A stretch of DNA of 64,000 nt from Dongia_B sp035539215 (GTDB lineage Bacteria > Pseudomonadota > Alphaproteobacteria > Dongiales > Dongiaceae). The DNA is taken from contig DATLIX010000091.1 of assembly GCA_035539215.1 (NCBI GenBank), positions 65,275 to 129,274 of the forward strand, given 5' to 3'. Positions 8,428 to 16,590 of this stretch are shown here, piece after piece. Position numbers and translations under genes: made by a program. The notes beneath the pieces were generated by a model. It made no database searches. It was not told the origin of the DNA and saw nothing but the letters and a program-made list of their open reading frames with translations. Position 1 is the first letter of the stretch. Each line of letters starts with the position of its first letter.

Positions 8428-9630
8428 TCAGGACTGCGACTGGCGCAAGGAGGGTGCGACAACATTGGCAATCATTTCGCCGAAGGGTCCGGCATTTCGC
8501 GCCGGCCCGAAGTTATTGCCGGTAGTCGCCTTCAGCGGCAGTTTCGGGAAGACCAGTTCGGCGAAGCGATAGCACTCCTCGAGATGCGGATAGCCGGAGA
8601 GAATGAAGCTTTCGATGCCGAGATCGATATATTCCTTCATGCGTGCTGCAACCTGGTCCGGATCGCCGACCAGGGCCGTTCCGGCACCGCCGCGCACGAG
8701 ACCGACGCCGGCCCAGAGATTGGGACTGACTTCCAGCTTGTCACGGCGCCCGCCGTGCAGCTGCGACATGCGCTGCTGGCCGACCGAATCGAACTTGGCA
8801 AAAGCACGCTGTGCGGTCGCGATGGCCTCGTCGTCGAGATGCTTGATCAAGTCATCTGCGGCAGCCCAGGCCTCCTTGGCAGTCTCGCGCACGATGACAT
8901 GCAGGCGAATACCGAATTTCAGCTTGCGGCCCTTCGCCTCGGCAACCCGGCGCATGTCGGCGATCTTCGCCGCCACATCGGCCGGTGGCTCGCCCCAGGT
9001 CAGATAGACATCGACATGATCGCCGGCGATCTCCTGGCCGGCAGCGGAAGAACCGCCGAAATAGAGCGGCGGATAAGGTTGCTGAACCGGCGGATAAAGC
9101 AGTTTGCCACCTTCGATGGCGAGATGCTTGCCCTTGAAATCCACTGACTGCCCCGTCATCAGCTCACGCCAGATGCTGAGGAACTCGCCGGTGACGTCGT
9201 AGCGCTCCTTGTGATCGAGGAAGACGCCGTCGCCTTTCAATTCAGCGGGGTCACCCCCGGTGACGACATTGATCAACAGGCGGCCGTTCGAGATGCGGTC
9301 CAAGGTCGCCGCCATGCGCGCCGATGCGGCTGGTTCCTGCAGGCCGGGCCTGACTGCGACCAGGAAACGCAGGCGTTGCGTCTGCGGCACCATGGCCGAA
9401 GCGACAATCCACGAATCCTCGCAGGAACGGCCGGTCGGCAGCAGCACGCCATAATAGCCGAGCTCGTCGGCGGCCCGGGCAATCTGGCTGAGATAGCCGA
9501 GCGAGACATGCCGCGCCCCGATATCGGAACCGAGATAGCGGCCATCCCCATGGGTCGGCAGGAACCACAAGACGTCTGTGGTTTTTTCGGGAGCGGCAGC
9601 TTGATTAATCGGCGTAACTGAAGAGGTCAT
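8428..9630 (-). CDS. ssuD: FMNH2-dependent alkanesulfonate monooxygenase
   Basis: 400 residues; E. coli SsuD has about 381. Member of the bacterial luciferase-like (LLM) superfamily. The alignment to SsuD is clear along its length: WFLPTHGDGRYLG, LPTGRSCEDSW with the conserved Cys, INVVTGGDPAELKGDG, FGGSSAAGQEIA, and FGIRLHVIVRET, which holds the Arg and His that act in catalysis in E. coli SsuD (Arg226/His228). The C-terminal FILSGYPHLEECYRFAE is also conserved. It releases sulfite from C1-type and longer alkanesulfonates in the cytosol, using FMNH2 and O2, under sulfur limitation. Followed by an FAD/NAD(P) protein and divergent from two SsuABC-type importers. Confidence 0.93.
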   Translation of the reverse strand: MTSSVTPINQAAAPEKTTDVLWFLPTHGDGRYLGSDIGARHVSLGYLSQIARAADELGYYGVLLPTGRSCEDSWIVASAMVPQTQRLRFLVAVRPGLQEPAASARMAATLDRISNGRLLINVVTGGDPAELKGDGVFLDHKERYDVTGEFLSIWRELMTGQSVDFKGKHLAIEGGKLLYPPVQQPYPPLYFGGSSAAGQEIAGDHVDVYLTWGEPPADVAAKIADMRRVAEAKGRKLKFGIRLHVIVRETAKEAWAAADDLIKHLDDEAIATAQRAFAKFDSVGQQRMSQLHGGRRDKLEVSPNLWAGVGLVRGGAGTALVGDPDQVAARMKEYIDLGIESFILSGYPHLEECYRFAELVFPKLPLKATTGNNFGPARNAGPFGEMIANVVAPSLRQSQS

Positions 9631-9751
9631 GATGGGCTGTCCGTCTTGCTATCGAAACGACGCATGCGAGGCTTCCGCGCTACTGGATCGGCGGTGCCCT
9701 CAGATATTCTCTATCAAATCAGTAGCGTAAACTGAGGAATACTCGGCTGGA

Positions 9752-9788
9752 CGCAAGAAAAACTCGCGCAGGGGACGCAAGAAAAACT
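9752..9788 (-). promoter_or_regulatory. Paired GTTTTTCTTGCGTCC repeats upstream of ssuD
   Basis: On the minus strand the 15-mer GTTTTTCTTGCGTCC occurs twice, 24 bp apart, 120-160 bp before the ssuD start. The exact repetition and the match to the motif at 6446/6464 suggest an activator or repressor site for the sulfonate genes. Confidence 0.5.
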
Positions 9789-9865
9789 GCGGCGGCTCGC
9801 TCAAGTTCCAGCAGGACGGGTCAGCTGCATTGCCTGCTCCTTAGGAATCCTTGTCGGCACACCGA

Positions 9866-9883
9866 GATTTTCTCGTTGGCGAG
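9866..9883 (+). promoter_or_regulatory. TTTTCTCG-CGAG motif before first ssuA
   Basis: TTTTCTCG, then TTGG, then CGAG: a T-run leading into a CTCG/CGAG inverted repeat, 66 bp upstream of the ssuA start. The same composition recurs twice before the second ssuA at 12627 and 12641. Confidence 0.4.
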
Positions 9884-9948
9884 CCGCGTCGACTTGCCGC
9901 TAATCACATTCCATTCGTGCTGATCTCATTGCTCCGAGGGGATTCTCC

Positions 9949-10938
9949 ATGTCGCGTCTTACACGCCGATCCATCCTGAAGGCCGCTGCCGGCGCGACGA
10001 TCGCCAGCACCCTGGCCACCCCGTTTTTCGCGACTGCCGCGCGTGCCGCGATCAAAGAAATCAACATCGATTTCGCGACCTATAACCCCCTGTCGCTGGT
10101 GATCAAGGATCAAGCCCTGCTGGAGCAGGAATTCGCCAAGGACGGCACCAACATTCGCTGGGTGCAGTCGCTCGGTTCCAACAAGGCGCTGGAATTTCTC
10201 AATGCCGGTTCGATCGACATCGGATCCACAGCCGGCGCTGCGGCTTTGATCGGCCGTGTCAACGGCAACCCGATCAAGGTCGTCGGTATCTATTCGCGGC
10301 CGGAATGGACGGCGCTGGTCGGCCGCGCCGAGTCAACCTTCATCTCCGCCGCCGATCTCAAAGGGAAATCGGTGGCCGTCACCCGTGGCACCGATCCGCA
10401 TATCTTTCTCATTCGCGCCCTTGGCGAAGCCGGGCTGACGGAATCCGATACGCGCATCGTGTTGCTGCAGCATGCCGACGGCAAGGCTGCTCTGCTGCGC
10501 GGCGACGTCGACGCCTGGGCCGGCCTCGATCCGCTCATGGCGCAGGCGGAAGTGGAGAATGGCGCACATCTGTTCTATCGCAACCCGGCGGCCAATTCCT
10601 GGGGCGTCATCAATGTGAGAGAAGCCTTTGCCAAGGAGAACCCGGAAACAGTGAAGCGCGTGCTCGTCGTCTACGAAAAGGCGCGGCAATGGGCCGTTGC
10701 CAATCCGGCCGATTTGAAGGCACTTCTCGGCAAAGTGACGAAGCTGCCCGACGCCGTTCTTGCCAAGCAGCTTGAGCGGACCGATTTCTCAAATCGCTCG
10801 GTAACGCCGGAAACGCGCCAGACGATCCTGCTCGCCGGCCAGGCCTTGCAAAAGGCCGGCGTCTTCAAGCCGGACGTTAATGTCGAGACCAGTGTCGATC
10901 AGTTGATCGACACGCAATATGCGCTGGCCGTGAATTAG
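9949..10938 (+). CDS. ssuA: Aliphatic sulfonate ABC importer, substrate-binding protein (set 1)
   Basis: 329 residues. The N-terminus has a twin-arginine-like signal (SRLTRRSILKAAAG, then a hydrophobic stretch, cleavage near ATAARA at about residue 33), so it is probably exported folded by Tat. The mature part is an SsuA/NMT1-type periplasmic binding protein (LSLVIKDQALLEQEFAKDG, FLNAGSIDIGSTAGAAAL, LKGKSVAVTRGTDPH). It binds organosulfonates in the periplasm for the permease and ATPase encoded next (spacing 21 bp, then 4 bp). Ligand range cannot be read from sequence; taurine or nitrate-like anions are alternatives. Confidence 0.85.
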   Translation: MSRLTRRSILKAAAGATIASTLATPFFATAARAAIKEINIDFATYNPLSLVIKDQALLEQEFAKDGTNIRWVQSLGSNKALEFLNAGSIDIGSTAGAAALIGRVNGNPIKVVGIYSRPEWTALVGRAESTFISAADLKGKSVAVTRGTDPHIFLIRALGEAGLTESDTRIVLLQHADGKAALLRGDVDAWAGLDPLMAQAEVENGAHLFYRNPAANSWGVINVREAFAKENPETVKRVLVVYEKARQWAVANPADLKALLGKVTKLPDAVLAKQLERTDFSNRSVTPETRQTILLAGQALQKAGVFKPDVNVETSVDQLIDTQYALAVN

Positions 10939-10959
10939 CACCGCGGGTGACCCTCCGAA

Positions 10960-11847
10960 ATGGCTGAGCTGGGGTCTGCGATACCGGACAAACACGTAGC
11001 GGCCATGGCGGAGCGCCGAGCGGCAACGCCGTTTGCTTTCCATCTGCGCCGCATCGCGCGGCACCCGCTCCTGCTCGGTTCGATCTTGCCCATTTCAGCG
11101 GCCGTCCTCTACGAACTCGCCTTTCAACTCGGCCTGGTGGAAGCGCGGTTGCTGCCGCCGCCGAGCCATATCTGCAAAACCCTGATCGATCTCGCGCTCG
11201 CGGGCGACCTCGCCGGCCATGTTGCGGCCACCAGCCTGCGCGTATTGACCGGCTTTGCTGTGGGTGCCGCGGCGGGGACGGTGCTCGGCGCGCTGACGGG
11301 AAGCCTGCCACCCTTGCGGCGCCTGCTCGATCCGTCGGTCCAGGCCTTGCGCTCGATCCCATCGCTTGCCTGGGTGCCGCTTTTCATTCTCTGGCTCGGC
11401 ATCTTCGAAGCCTCGAAAGTCGCGCTGATCGCGGTCGGCGTCTTCTTTCCCGTCTATCTCGGCGTGATGACTTCCTTCGTCAATGTCGATCGCCGGCTGG
11501 TCGAGGTGGGACACATCTTCCGCCTGTCCCACGCGGCTTTGATTAGGCGCATCCTGCTGCCGGCGATCCTGCCGGATTATCTCGGCGCCTTGCGGTCGGG
11601 GCTCGGCCTCGGTTTCATGTTCGTCGTCGCGGCGGAAATCATGGGCGCCTCCGAAGGACTCGGCTTTCTGCTGGTCGACGGGCAGCAACTGGGCAAGCCC
11701 GACCAGATCCTGGCAGCGATCGTGGCCTTCGCCGTCATCGGCAAAGCGGCCGACTATGCCCTGCTCGCCGCCTTTGCCCCCTTGCTACGCTGGCAGGATT
11801 CTTATGGTCGCCTGAATACGGCGGCGCGACGTAACCGGATAAGCTAG
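10960..11847 (+). CDS. ssuC: Aliphatic sulfonate ABC importer, permease (set 1)
   Basis: 295 residues; a later start (ATG at 11005) is possible, as the first 25 residues are not conserved-looking. Six hydrophobic segments from about residue 45 and the inner-membrane permease signature near the ATPase-docking loop (LVEVGHIFRLSHAALIRRIL, the EAA-type motif). Belongs to the SsuC/TauC branch, with conserved LLPPPSHICKTL and RSIPSLAWVPLFILWLGI. Forms the membrane channel dimer with the SsuB product of the next gene, 4 bp downstream. Confidence 0.87.
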   Translation: MAELGSAIPDKHVAAMAERRAATPFAFHLRRIARHPLLLGSILPISAAVLYELAFQLGLVEARLLPPPSHICKTLIDLALAGDLAGHVAATSLRVLTGFAVGAAAGTVLGALTGSLPPLRRLLDPSVQALRSIPSLAWVPLFILWLGIFEASKVALIAVGVFFPVYLGVMTSFVNVDRRLVEVGHIFRLSHAALIRRILLPAILPDYLGALRSGLGLGFMFVVAAEIMGASEGLGFLLVDGQQLGKPDQILAAIVAFAVIGKAADYALLAAFAPLLRWQDSYGRLNTAARRNRIS

Positions 11848-11851
11848 CCCG

Positions 11852-12601
11852 ATGTTGAGCATCGACCGGTTGACCAAGATCTATGAAGGCAGCGCCGAGG
11901 CGTTACGCGAGGTCTCTTTCCGGGTCGAGCCCGGCGAGATCGTCGCCGTGATCGGCGGTTCGGGATGCGGCAAGACGACCTTGCTGCGCCTGGCGGCCGG
12001 ACTGGAAAGCCCGTCGGCCGGACGCGTCAGTCTCGACGGTGAAACGATCCGCGCACCGCATGCCGCCATCGGATTCGTTTTCCAGGAACCGCGCCTCTTT
12101 CCCTGGCTCAGCGTGGCGGAGAATGTCGGATTCGGCCTCACGCATCTGCCGCCCGTGCAGCGCCGGCAAATCGTCGAGACCGCCTTGGCGCGCGTCGACC
12201 TGGCCGCCTATCAGGGGCGTTGGCCACGCGAGCTTTCCGGCGGCCAAGCGCAGCGCGTCGCCTTGTCGCGCGCTTTGGCAACGGAGCCTAAAGTCCTCCT
12301 GCTGGATGAACCCTTTTCAGCGCTTGACGCGTTGACGCGCAGCAATCTGCACCATCATCTGCTGACGCTTTGGAATGCCTACCGGCCGACGCTGCTTCTC
12401 GTCACGCATGATGTCGAGGAAGCGGTGAAACTCGCTGATCGGGCCATCGTCCTGCAATCGCGTCCCGGGCGTCTGTTCGCCGAAATCGCCATCGATCTCC
12501 CCCGCCCGCGCGATGCGCTGTCGGACGCCTTCACTATCGTGAAACGTTCCATTCTTGACGCCCTCGCCACGGCGAGCGAGGGCGCTCTTCTCGCCGGCTG
12601 A
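11852..12601 (+). CDS. ssuB: Aliphatic sulfonate ABC importer, ATPase (set 1)
   Basis: 249 residues. Walker A GGSGCGKTT (about residues 35-43), Q-loop FQEPRLFPW typical of SsuB/TauB/NrtD, signature LSGGQAQRVALSRAL, Walker B LLLDEPFSALD and the H-loop LLVTHDVEEAVKLADR are all intact. It powers the SsuC permease encoded just upstream. Last gene of the first importer operon; a 207-bp regulatory gap precedes the second importer. Confidence 0.92.
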   Translation: MLSIDRLTKIYEGSAEALREVSFRVEPGEIVAVIGGSGCGKTTLLRLAAGLESPSAGRVSLDGETIRAPHAAIGFVFQEPRLFPWLSVAENVGFGLTHLPPVQRRQIVETALARVDLAAYQGRWPRELSGGQAQRVALSRALATEPKVLLLDEPFSALDALTRSNLHHHLLTLWNAYRPTLLLVTHDVEEAVKLADRAIVLQSRPGRLFAEIAIDLPRPRDALSDAFTIVKRSILDALATASEGALLAG

Positions 12602-12624
12602 GGCCTCCCCAGGGGGTGACCCAC

Positions 12625-12655
12625 GGTTTTCTCGCGCGAGTTTTCCTCGCGGCGA
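12625..12655 (+). promoter_or_regulatory. Two TTTTC-palindrome motifs before second ssuA
   Basis: TTTTCTCGCGCGAG at 12627 is followed directly by TTTTCCTCGCGGCGAG at 12641. Each is a T-run leading into a CTCG/CGAG palindrome, 150-180 bp before the second ssuA start. They match the single copy before the first ssuA. Confidence 0.45.
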
Positions 12656-12808
12656 GATAAATTTTGCTCGGTTTACTCTATCGATTGACTAGGGATTATA
12701 AAGCGATGGTTGGCGCCGCCGAATAACGTAGCGCCACGCTGCGGCGGGCTTATGCCGGGCGCCTTTTATCTGAAAACGGCAACCTATTTGAGCGAAGAGG
12801 AAACACGC

Positions 12809-13765
12809 ATGTTCCGCAAATTCATTGCAGCCGCCGTCGCCCTGGCGGGTTTCGCCGGCCTCTTCGGGGAAAAAGCCGCCGATGCAGGCGAATTGCGCAT
12901 CGGCTATCAGAAATACGGCACGCTGGTGATCCTGAAAGAAAAGGGCCTGCTGGAAGAGAAGCTGAAGCCGCTCGGCTACACCGTCACCTGGACGGAATTC
13001 CCCGGCGGGCCGCAATTGCTCGAAGCGCTGAATGTCGGCGCCATCGATTTCGGGACAACCGGCGAAGCGCCGCCGATTTTCGCGCAGGCCGCCGGCGCGC
13101 CGCTGCTCTATGTCGGCTATGAACCGCCGGCGCCGACCGGCGAAGCGATCCTGGTTCCCAAAGACAGCCCGATCAAATCCGTGGCAGACCTCAAGGGCAA
13201 GAAGGTCGCGCTCAACAAGGGCTCCAACGTCCACTACTTCCTGGTGAAGGCGTTGCAGGCTGGCGGTGTCGATTACAAGGACATCCAGCCGACCTTCCTC
13301 GCTCCTGCCGATGCGCGTGCCGCTTTCGAAAGCGGCGCGGTGGATGCCTGGGCGATCTGGGATCCGTTTTTCGCTGCCGGCCAGGCGGCAACCGGTGCAC
13401 GGACGCTGGTGGACGGCACCGGCAGCGATGGCAAGGGCCTCGTCTCCAATCACCAGTTCTTTCTCGCCGAGCAGAAGTTTACTGCTGCCAACCCGCAGGT
13501 GATCGATACCACGCTTGCCGCCCTCAACGAGATCGACAATTGGGCGGCAAAGCATCCGGATGAGGTCGCGCAGGATCTCAGCCCGAAGACCGGCATTCCC
13601 GTCGATGTCCTGAAAGTCGCCATCGGCCGGCTGGGTTTCGGGCTGCGGCCGATCGATGACAGTGTCATCGCCGAACAGCAGAAGATTGCCGATACCTTCC
13701 TGCAGCTGGGTCTCATTCCAAAGCCGATCAATGTAGCTGATGTGGTGCGCAAGCCAGGCGCCTGA
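12809..13765 (+). CDS. ssuA: Aliphatic sulfonate ABC importer, substrate-binding protein (set 2)
   Basis: 318 residues from the ATG at 12809 (GAGGAA upstream); the frame runs upstream without a signal sequence. A conventional Sec signal (MFRKFIAAAVALAGFAGLFG, cleavage near ADAG) contrasts with the Tat-like signal of set 1. The mature part is closely SsuA-like: LRIGYQKYGTLVILKEKGLLE, EFPGGPQLLEALNVGAIDFG, GEAPPIFAQAAGAPLLYVGY and KGKKVALNKGSNVHY. It is the more canonical of the two binding proteins. The second importer presumably has a different sulfonate preference. Confidence 0.92.
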   Translation: MFRKFIAAAVALAGFAGLFGEKAADAGELRIGYQKYGTLVILKEKGLLEEKLKPLGYTVTWTEFPGGPQLLEALNVGAIDFGTTGEAPPIFAQAAGAPLLYVGYEPPAPTGEAILVPKDSPIKSVADLKGKKVALNKGSNVHYFLVKALQAGGVDYKDIQPTFLAPADARAAFESGAVDAWAIWDPFFAAGQAATGARTLVDGTGSDGKGLVSNHQFFLAEQKFTAANPQVIDTTLAALNEIDNWAAKHPDEVAQDLSPKTGIPVDVLKVAIGRLGFGLRPIDDSVIAEQQKIADTFLQLGLIPKPINVADVVRKPGA

Positions 13766-13782
13766 TGCGGCCTTGACATCTT

Positions 13783-13815
13783 CCGCCATCCCCCGGTGGA
13801 ACCGAGGGGTGGCGG
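13783..13815 (+). terminator. Intra-operon hairpin after second ssuA
   Basis: CCGCCATCCCCC pairs with GGGGTGGCGG across an 11-base loop, with no T-run. It lies between the binding protein and the permease. Such hairpins commonly stabilise the binding-protein mRNA or reduce transcription of the later genes; here that is inference. Confidence 0.5.
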
Positions 13816-13959
13816 GCCGAACCTAAGATCCGAACCGAGGGATCGATGACGCGAATCCGTTTCAACGAGACAGTGCATCGTCAGCCGAGAAGCAGGTGGC
13901 CGGTCTACCCTCAATCGCGCCAACGGCAGACCGCCCGACCTGGTAGGGAGATGAAACAG

Positions 13960-14811
13960 ATGGCTCTCACCAGCAACGCCAGATCGCCACGGCAGCGGCT
14001 CAGCCAGTATCTGCTGGGAAGCCCCGTTGCTAACGGCCTTCTGCCCTGGCTGCTCCCCGTCCTGCTGGTGATTGTTTGGGAAATCGCGGCGCGCTCCGGC
14101 CTGCTGTCCTCGCGGGTATTGCCGGCGCCAAGCGCCGTGGCGCTCGCCGGCTGGTCAAGCTTGCGCGACGGCAGTCTGCTGCATCATGTGGCGATCAGCA
14201 CGGGCCGCGCCTTCTATGGTCTCGTCATCGGCGGCGGCCTTGGCTTCGTGCTCGGTCTTCTGACCGGCGCCTTGCCTTTGGCGGAGAAATTGCTCGACAG
14301 TTCGATGCAGATGCTGCGCACCATTCCCCATCTCGCCATCATTCCCCTGGTCATCCTGTGGTTCGGTATTGGCGAGGAAGCGAAGATATTCCTGGTGGCG
14401 ATCGGCGTCCTCTTTCCGATCTACCTCAACACCTTTCACGGCATCCGCACGGTCGATGCTTCGCTGGTCGAAATGGCGAAGGTCTATGGCCTTTCTGGGC
14501 GTGCGCTTTATTGGCGCGTCCTCCTGCCCGGCGCCCTGCCGTCGATCCTCGTCGGACTGCGCTACGCGCTCGGCATCATGTGGCTGACGCTGATCGTCGC
14601 GGAAACCATCTCGGCCTCTTCCGGGCTCGGCTATATGACGATGAATGCGCGGGAATTCCTGCAAACCGACGTCGTCCTGCTGGGTATCCTGGCTTATGCC
14701 CTGCTCGGCAAGCTGGCCGACCTCGCAACGAGGTGGCTGGAACGCTGGGCTCTCTCCTGGCACCCCGCCTATCAATTCGCCATCACGACACGGACAGCCG
14801 AGGTAGCATGA
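13960..14811 (+). CDS. ssuC: Aliphatic sulfonate ABC importer, permease (set 2)
   Basis: 283 residues from the ATG at 13960, which has GTAGGGAG at proper distance; the frame opens earlier at 13846 but the extra residues look non-coding. Typical SsuC: LLPVLLVIVWEIAARSGLLS, VLPAPSAVALAGW, RTIPHLAIIPLVILWFGIG and the docking motif EMAKVYGLSGRALYWRVLLP. Its stop overlaps the ATPase start by 4 bp (ATGA), indicating translational coupling. Confidence 0.92.
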   Translation: MALTSNARSPRQRLSQYLLGSPVANGLLPWLLPVLLVIVWEIAARSGLLSSRVLPAPSAVALAGWSSLRDGSLLHHVAISTGRAFYGLVIGGGLGFVLGLLTGALPLAEKLLDSSMQMLRTIPHLAIIPLVILWFGIGEEAKIFLVAIGVLFPIYLNTFHGIRTVDASLVEMAKVYGLSGRALYWRVLLPGALPSILVGLRYALGIMWLTLIVAETISASSGLGYMTMNAREFLQTDVVLLGILAYALLGKLADLATRWLERWALSWHPAYQFAITTRTAEVA

Positions 14812-15710
14812 CGGCCAATACTGCGGAGTTCGGATACAGCCATTTGACCGCGGGCGATCGACGGCAGCAGGTATTCCGGACCGGCGAGTCCGTCGCCCAG
14901 TTCCCCCCGCTTCAAGGGCCCTTCCGGCCGGCCGATGAGCAAAAGGTCGACGGTGTCCCGCCGGGAGGGAGCGACACGGGAGGGATTGATGACCGGCTTG
15001 CGGGCAAGGGGCTTTCCGTCAGCCTGCGACAGGTCAGCAAATCCTTCGGCCAACGGCAGATCCTCAAGGATATCGACCTGGAAATTCCGGCCGGCCAATT
15101 CGTCGCCATTGTCGGCCGTTCGGGTGGTGGCAAGTCGACATTGCTCCGCCTGCTGACCGGCCTCGACCAGCCCAGCAGCGGCGATATCACGATCGCCGGA
15201 CAGGGGATCGACGGCTTGCAATCCAGCGTCCGGCTGCTTTTTCAGGAAGCGCGGCTCCTCCCCTGGCAGCGGGTCTTGTCCAATGTCGGCATCGCCCGCG
15301 GTCCGCATTGGCGTGAAACCGCCATGACGGCCTTGCGTGATGTCGGCCTAGCGGACCGCGCGCATGACTGGCCGGCCGTGCTCTCCGGCGGCCAGCGGCA
15401 GCGTGTCGCACTTGCCCGGGCTCTCGTTAATCATCCCGGCATTCTGCTGCTGGACGAGCCGTTCGGCGCTCTCGATGCCTTGACCCGGATCGAAATGCAC
15501 CAGCTGATCACGCAGATCTGGCAGGAGCATCGTTTCACCGCCATTCTGATCACGCATGACGTGCACGAGGCGATCACCCTCGCCGACCGCGTTCTGGTGC
15601 TACGCGACGGCCGTTTCGTCTTTGATGAAACCATCATCCAGCCGCGACCGCGGGCGTTGGACGATGCAAAGCTGGCCCACATCGAAAAACGGGTGCTGGC
15701 TGCGGTTTAA
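14808..15710 (+). CDS. ssuB: Aliphatic sulfonate ABC importer, ATPase (set 2)
   Basis: 300 residues from the ATG overlapping the permease stop; the same frame is open much further upstream (to 14076), but that part is a shadow of the permease. About 65 N-terminal residues precede the ABC domain, longer than usual and Gly/Pro-rich. Walker A GRSGGGKST, Q-loop FQEARLLPWQ, signature LSGGQRQRVALARAL, Walker B LLLDEPFGALD and H-loop ILITHDVHEAITLADR are intact. Ends the second importer operon. Confidence 0.92.
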   Translation: MTANTAEFGYSHLTAGDRRQQVFRTGESVAQFPPLQGPFRPADEQKVDGVPPGGSDTGGIDDRLAGKGLSVSLRQVSKSFGQRQILKDIDLEIPAGQFVAIVGRSGGGKSTLLRLLTGLDQPSSGDITIAGQGIDGLQSSVRLLFQEARLLPWQRVLSNVGIARGPHWRETAMTALRDVGLADRAHDWPAVLSGGQRQRVALARALVNHPGILLLDEPFGALDALTRIEMHQLITQIWQEHRFTAILITHDVHEAITLADRVLVLRDGRFVFDETIIQPRPRALDDAKLAHIEKRVLAAV

Positions 15711-15798
15711 GGGCTCGTCCCCCGCCGCTCGCAGTATCGACTTATCTACGCGTCAACTGCCGGCTTCGCTTGGTCGATGCCGCGCCGACGCGTTTGCA

Positions 15799-16032
15799 TC
15801 AGTCATCCTCCGGCGCAGGCTGGCTTCGCTTTCGTGCCGGCCCTGACAAAGGTGTCTCTGACGATCTCGGCCGTCCTTTGGTTTCCTTGCGATGGAGTTT
15901 CTGCGCGTAATCGGCAGTCTCCCCCTCGAGGTGCTTCTGTCGTTCCGACGCCCGCTCCGTGATATGTCCCCCCTCCTTGTTCAATTCCCTGATCTTCTCG
16001 CGATACTCCTCATCCGTTTTTATCTTCGACAT
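15799..16032 (-). CDS. Small charged hypothetical protein
   Basis: 77 residues from the ATG at 16032 (GGAG 10 bp upstream, inside an alternative start at 16044). Entirely hydrophilic: an N-terminal Lys/Glu helix (KTDEEYREKIRELNKEGG) and a Pro/Ser/Arg-rich tail, with no recognisable domain. The composition resembles small stress-related disordered proteins of alphaproteobacteria. It is divergent from another small charged gene at 16175, which has a stress-type promoter candidate. Confidence 0.5.
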   Translation of the reverse strand: MSKIKTDEEYREKIRELNKEGGHITERASERQKHLEGETADYAQKLHRKETKGRPRSSETPLSGPARKRSQPAPEDD

Positions 16033-16106
16033 CTCAATCTCCATCGATTCGGCCTTGCGAAAGTCTCGACCGCGTGAACGCGCCTGGATCCGATCCCGCG
16101 CTTAAA

Positions 16107-16131
16107 GGAACATCGGGGAGCCGCGTTTGTT
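16107..16131 (+). promoter_or_regulatory. Candidate EcfG-type promoter
   Basis: GGAAC at 16107-16111, 16 bases, TGTT at 16128-16131, 44 bp before the small gene at 16175. One base from the GGAAC-N16-CGTT consensus. Confidence 0.45.
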
Positions 16132-16174
16132 CTTTCCCTGACACGAATTTCAGAGTGACGCGGAGGTGCTCCCG

Positions 16175-16351
16175 ATGAAGGAGAAATCCCATCGTCGTGT
16201 TACGCCGGAAGATGAAGAGCGCGGCACAGCGATTCGCAGACCAAGGGTCGAGAAACCCGACGAGAAACCGCCGGTAACAGGAAATGCGGGAGAAGACTTG
16301 AAGCAAGGCGCCGACGCCCGCGCCGAAGCGGCTCGCACCAAGGATGACTAA
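16175..16351 (+). CDS. Small charged hypothetical protein
   Basis: 58 residues, MKEKSHRRVTPEDEERG onward, highly charged and probably disordered; not recognised. A good GGAGG ribosome site lies 8 bp before the ATG. The GGAAC-N16-TGTT promoter candidate upstream suggests stress-induced expression. It is followed by a 240-bp gap before the AsmA-like gene. Confidence 0.55.
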   Translation: MKEKSHRRVTPEDEERGTAIRRPRVEKPDEKPPVTGNAGEDLKQGADARAEAARTKDD

Positions 16352-16590
16352 CCTTCAGGTAGAGGGGACCACCATCCATATGAAAGGGAGCAGCGCTGGA
16401 TCGATCTCCGCACAGGCGATCGGGGCCAGGACTCACAGGGAGCGTGGTCGCAGGGAGCGTGGTCGCAGGAGACAGCCGAAAAATCGGGCGGTGCGGCAAC
16501 CACCATTGCCCGTCATGAGTGAGTGAAAGAGGGCTATGCGCCCGCCGGAAAGGGCACCGCGGGCAACACCTAACGGTCCGGTGGTCGAGA

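Noticed and set aside
14076..14807. Long open frame upstream of the second SsuB, giving a 544-residue reading.
   Set aside because: It lies fully inside the SsuC gene in another frame, is Arg/Pro-rich and lacks motifs; SsuB starts at the ATGA overlap.
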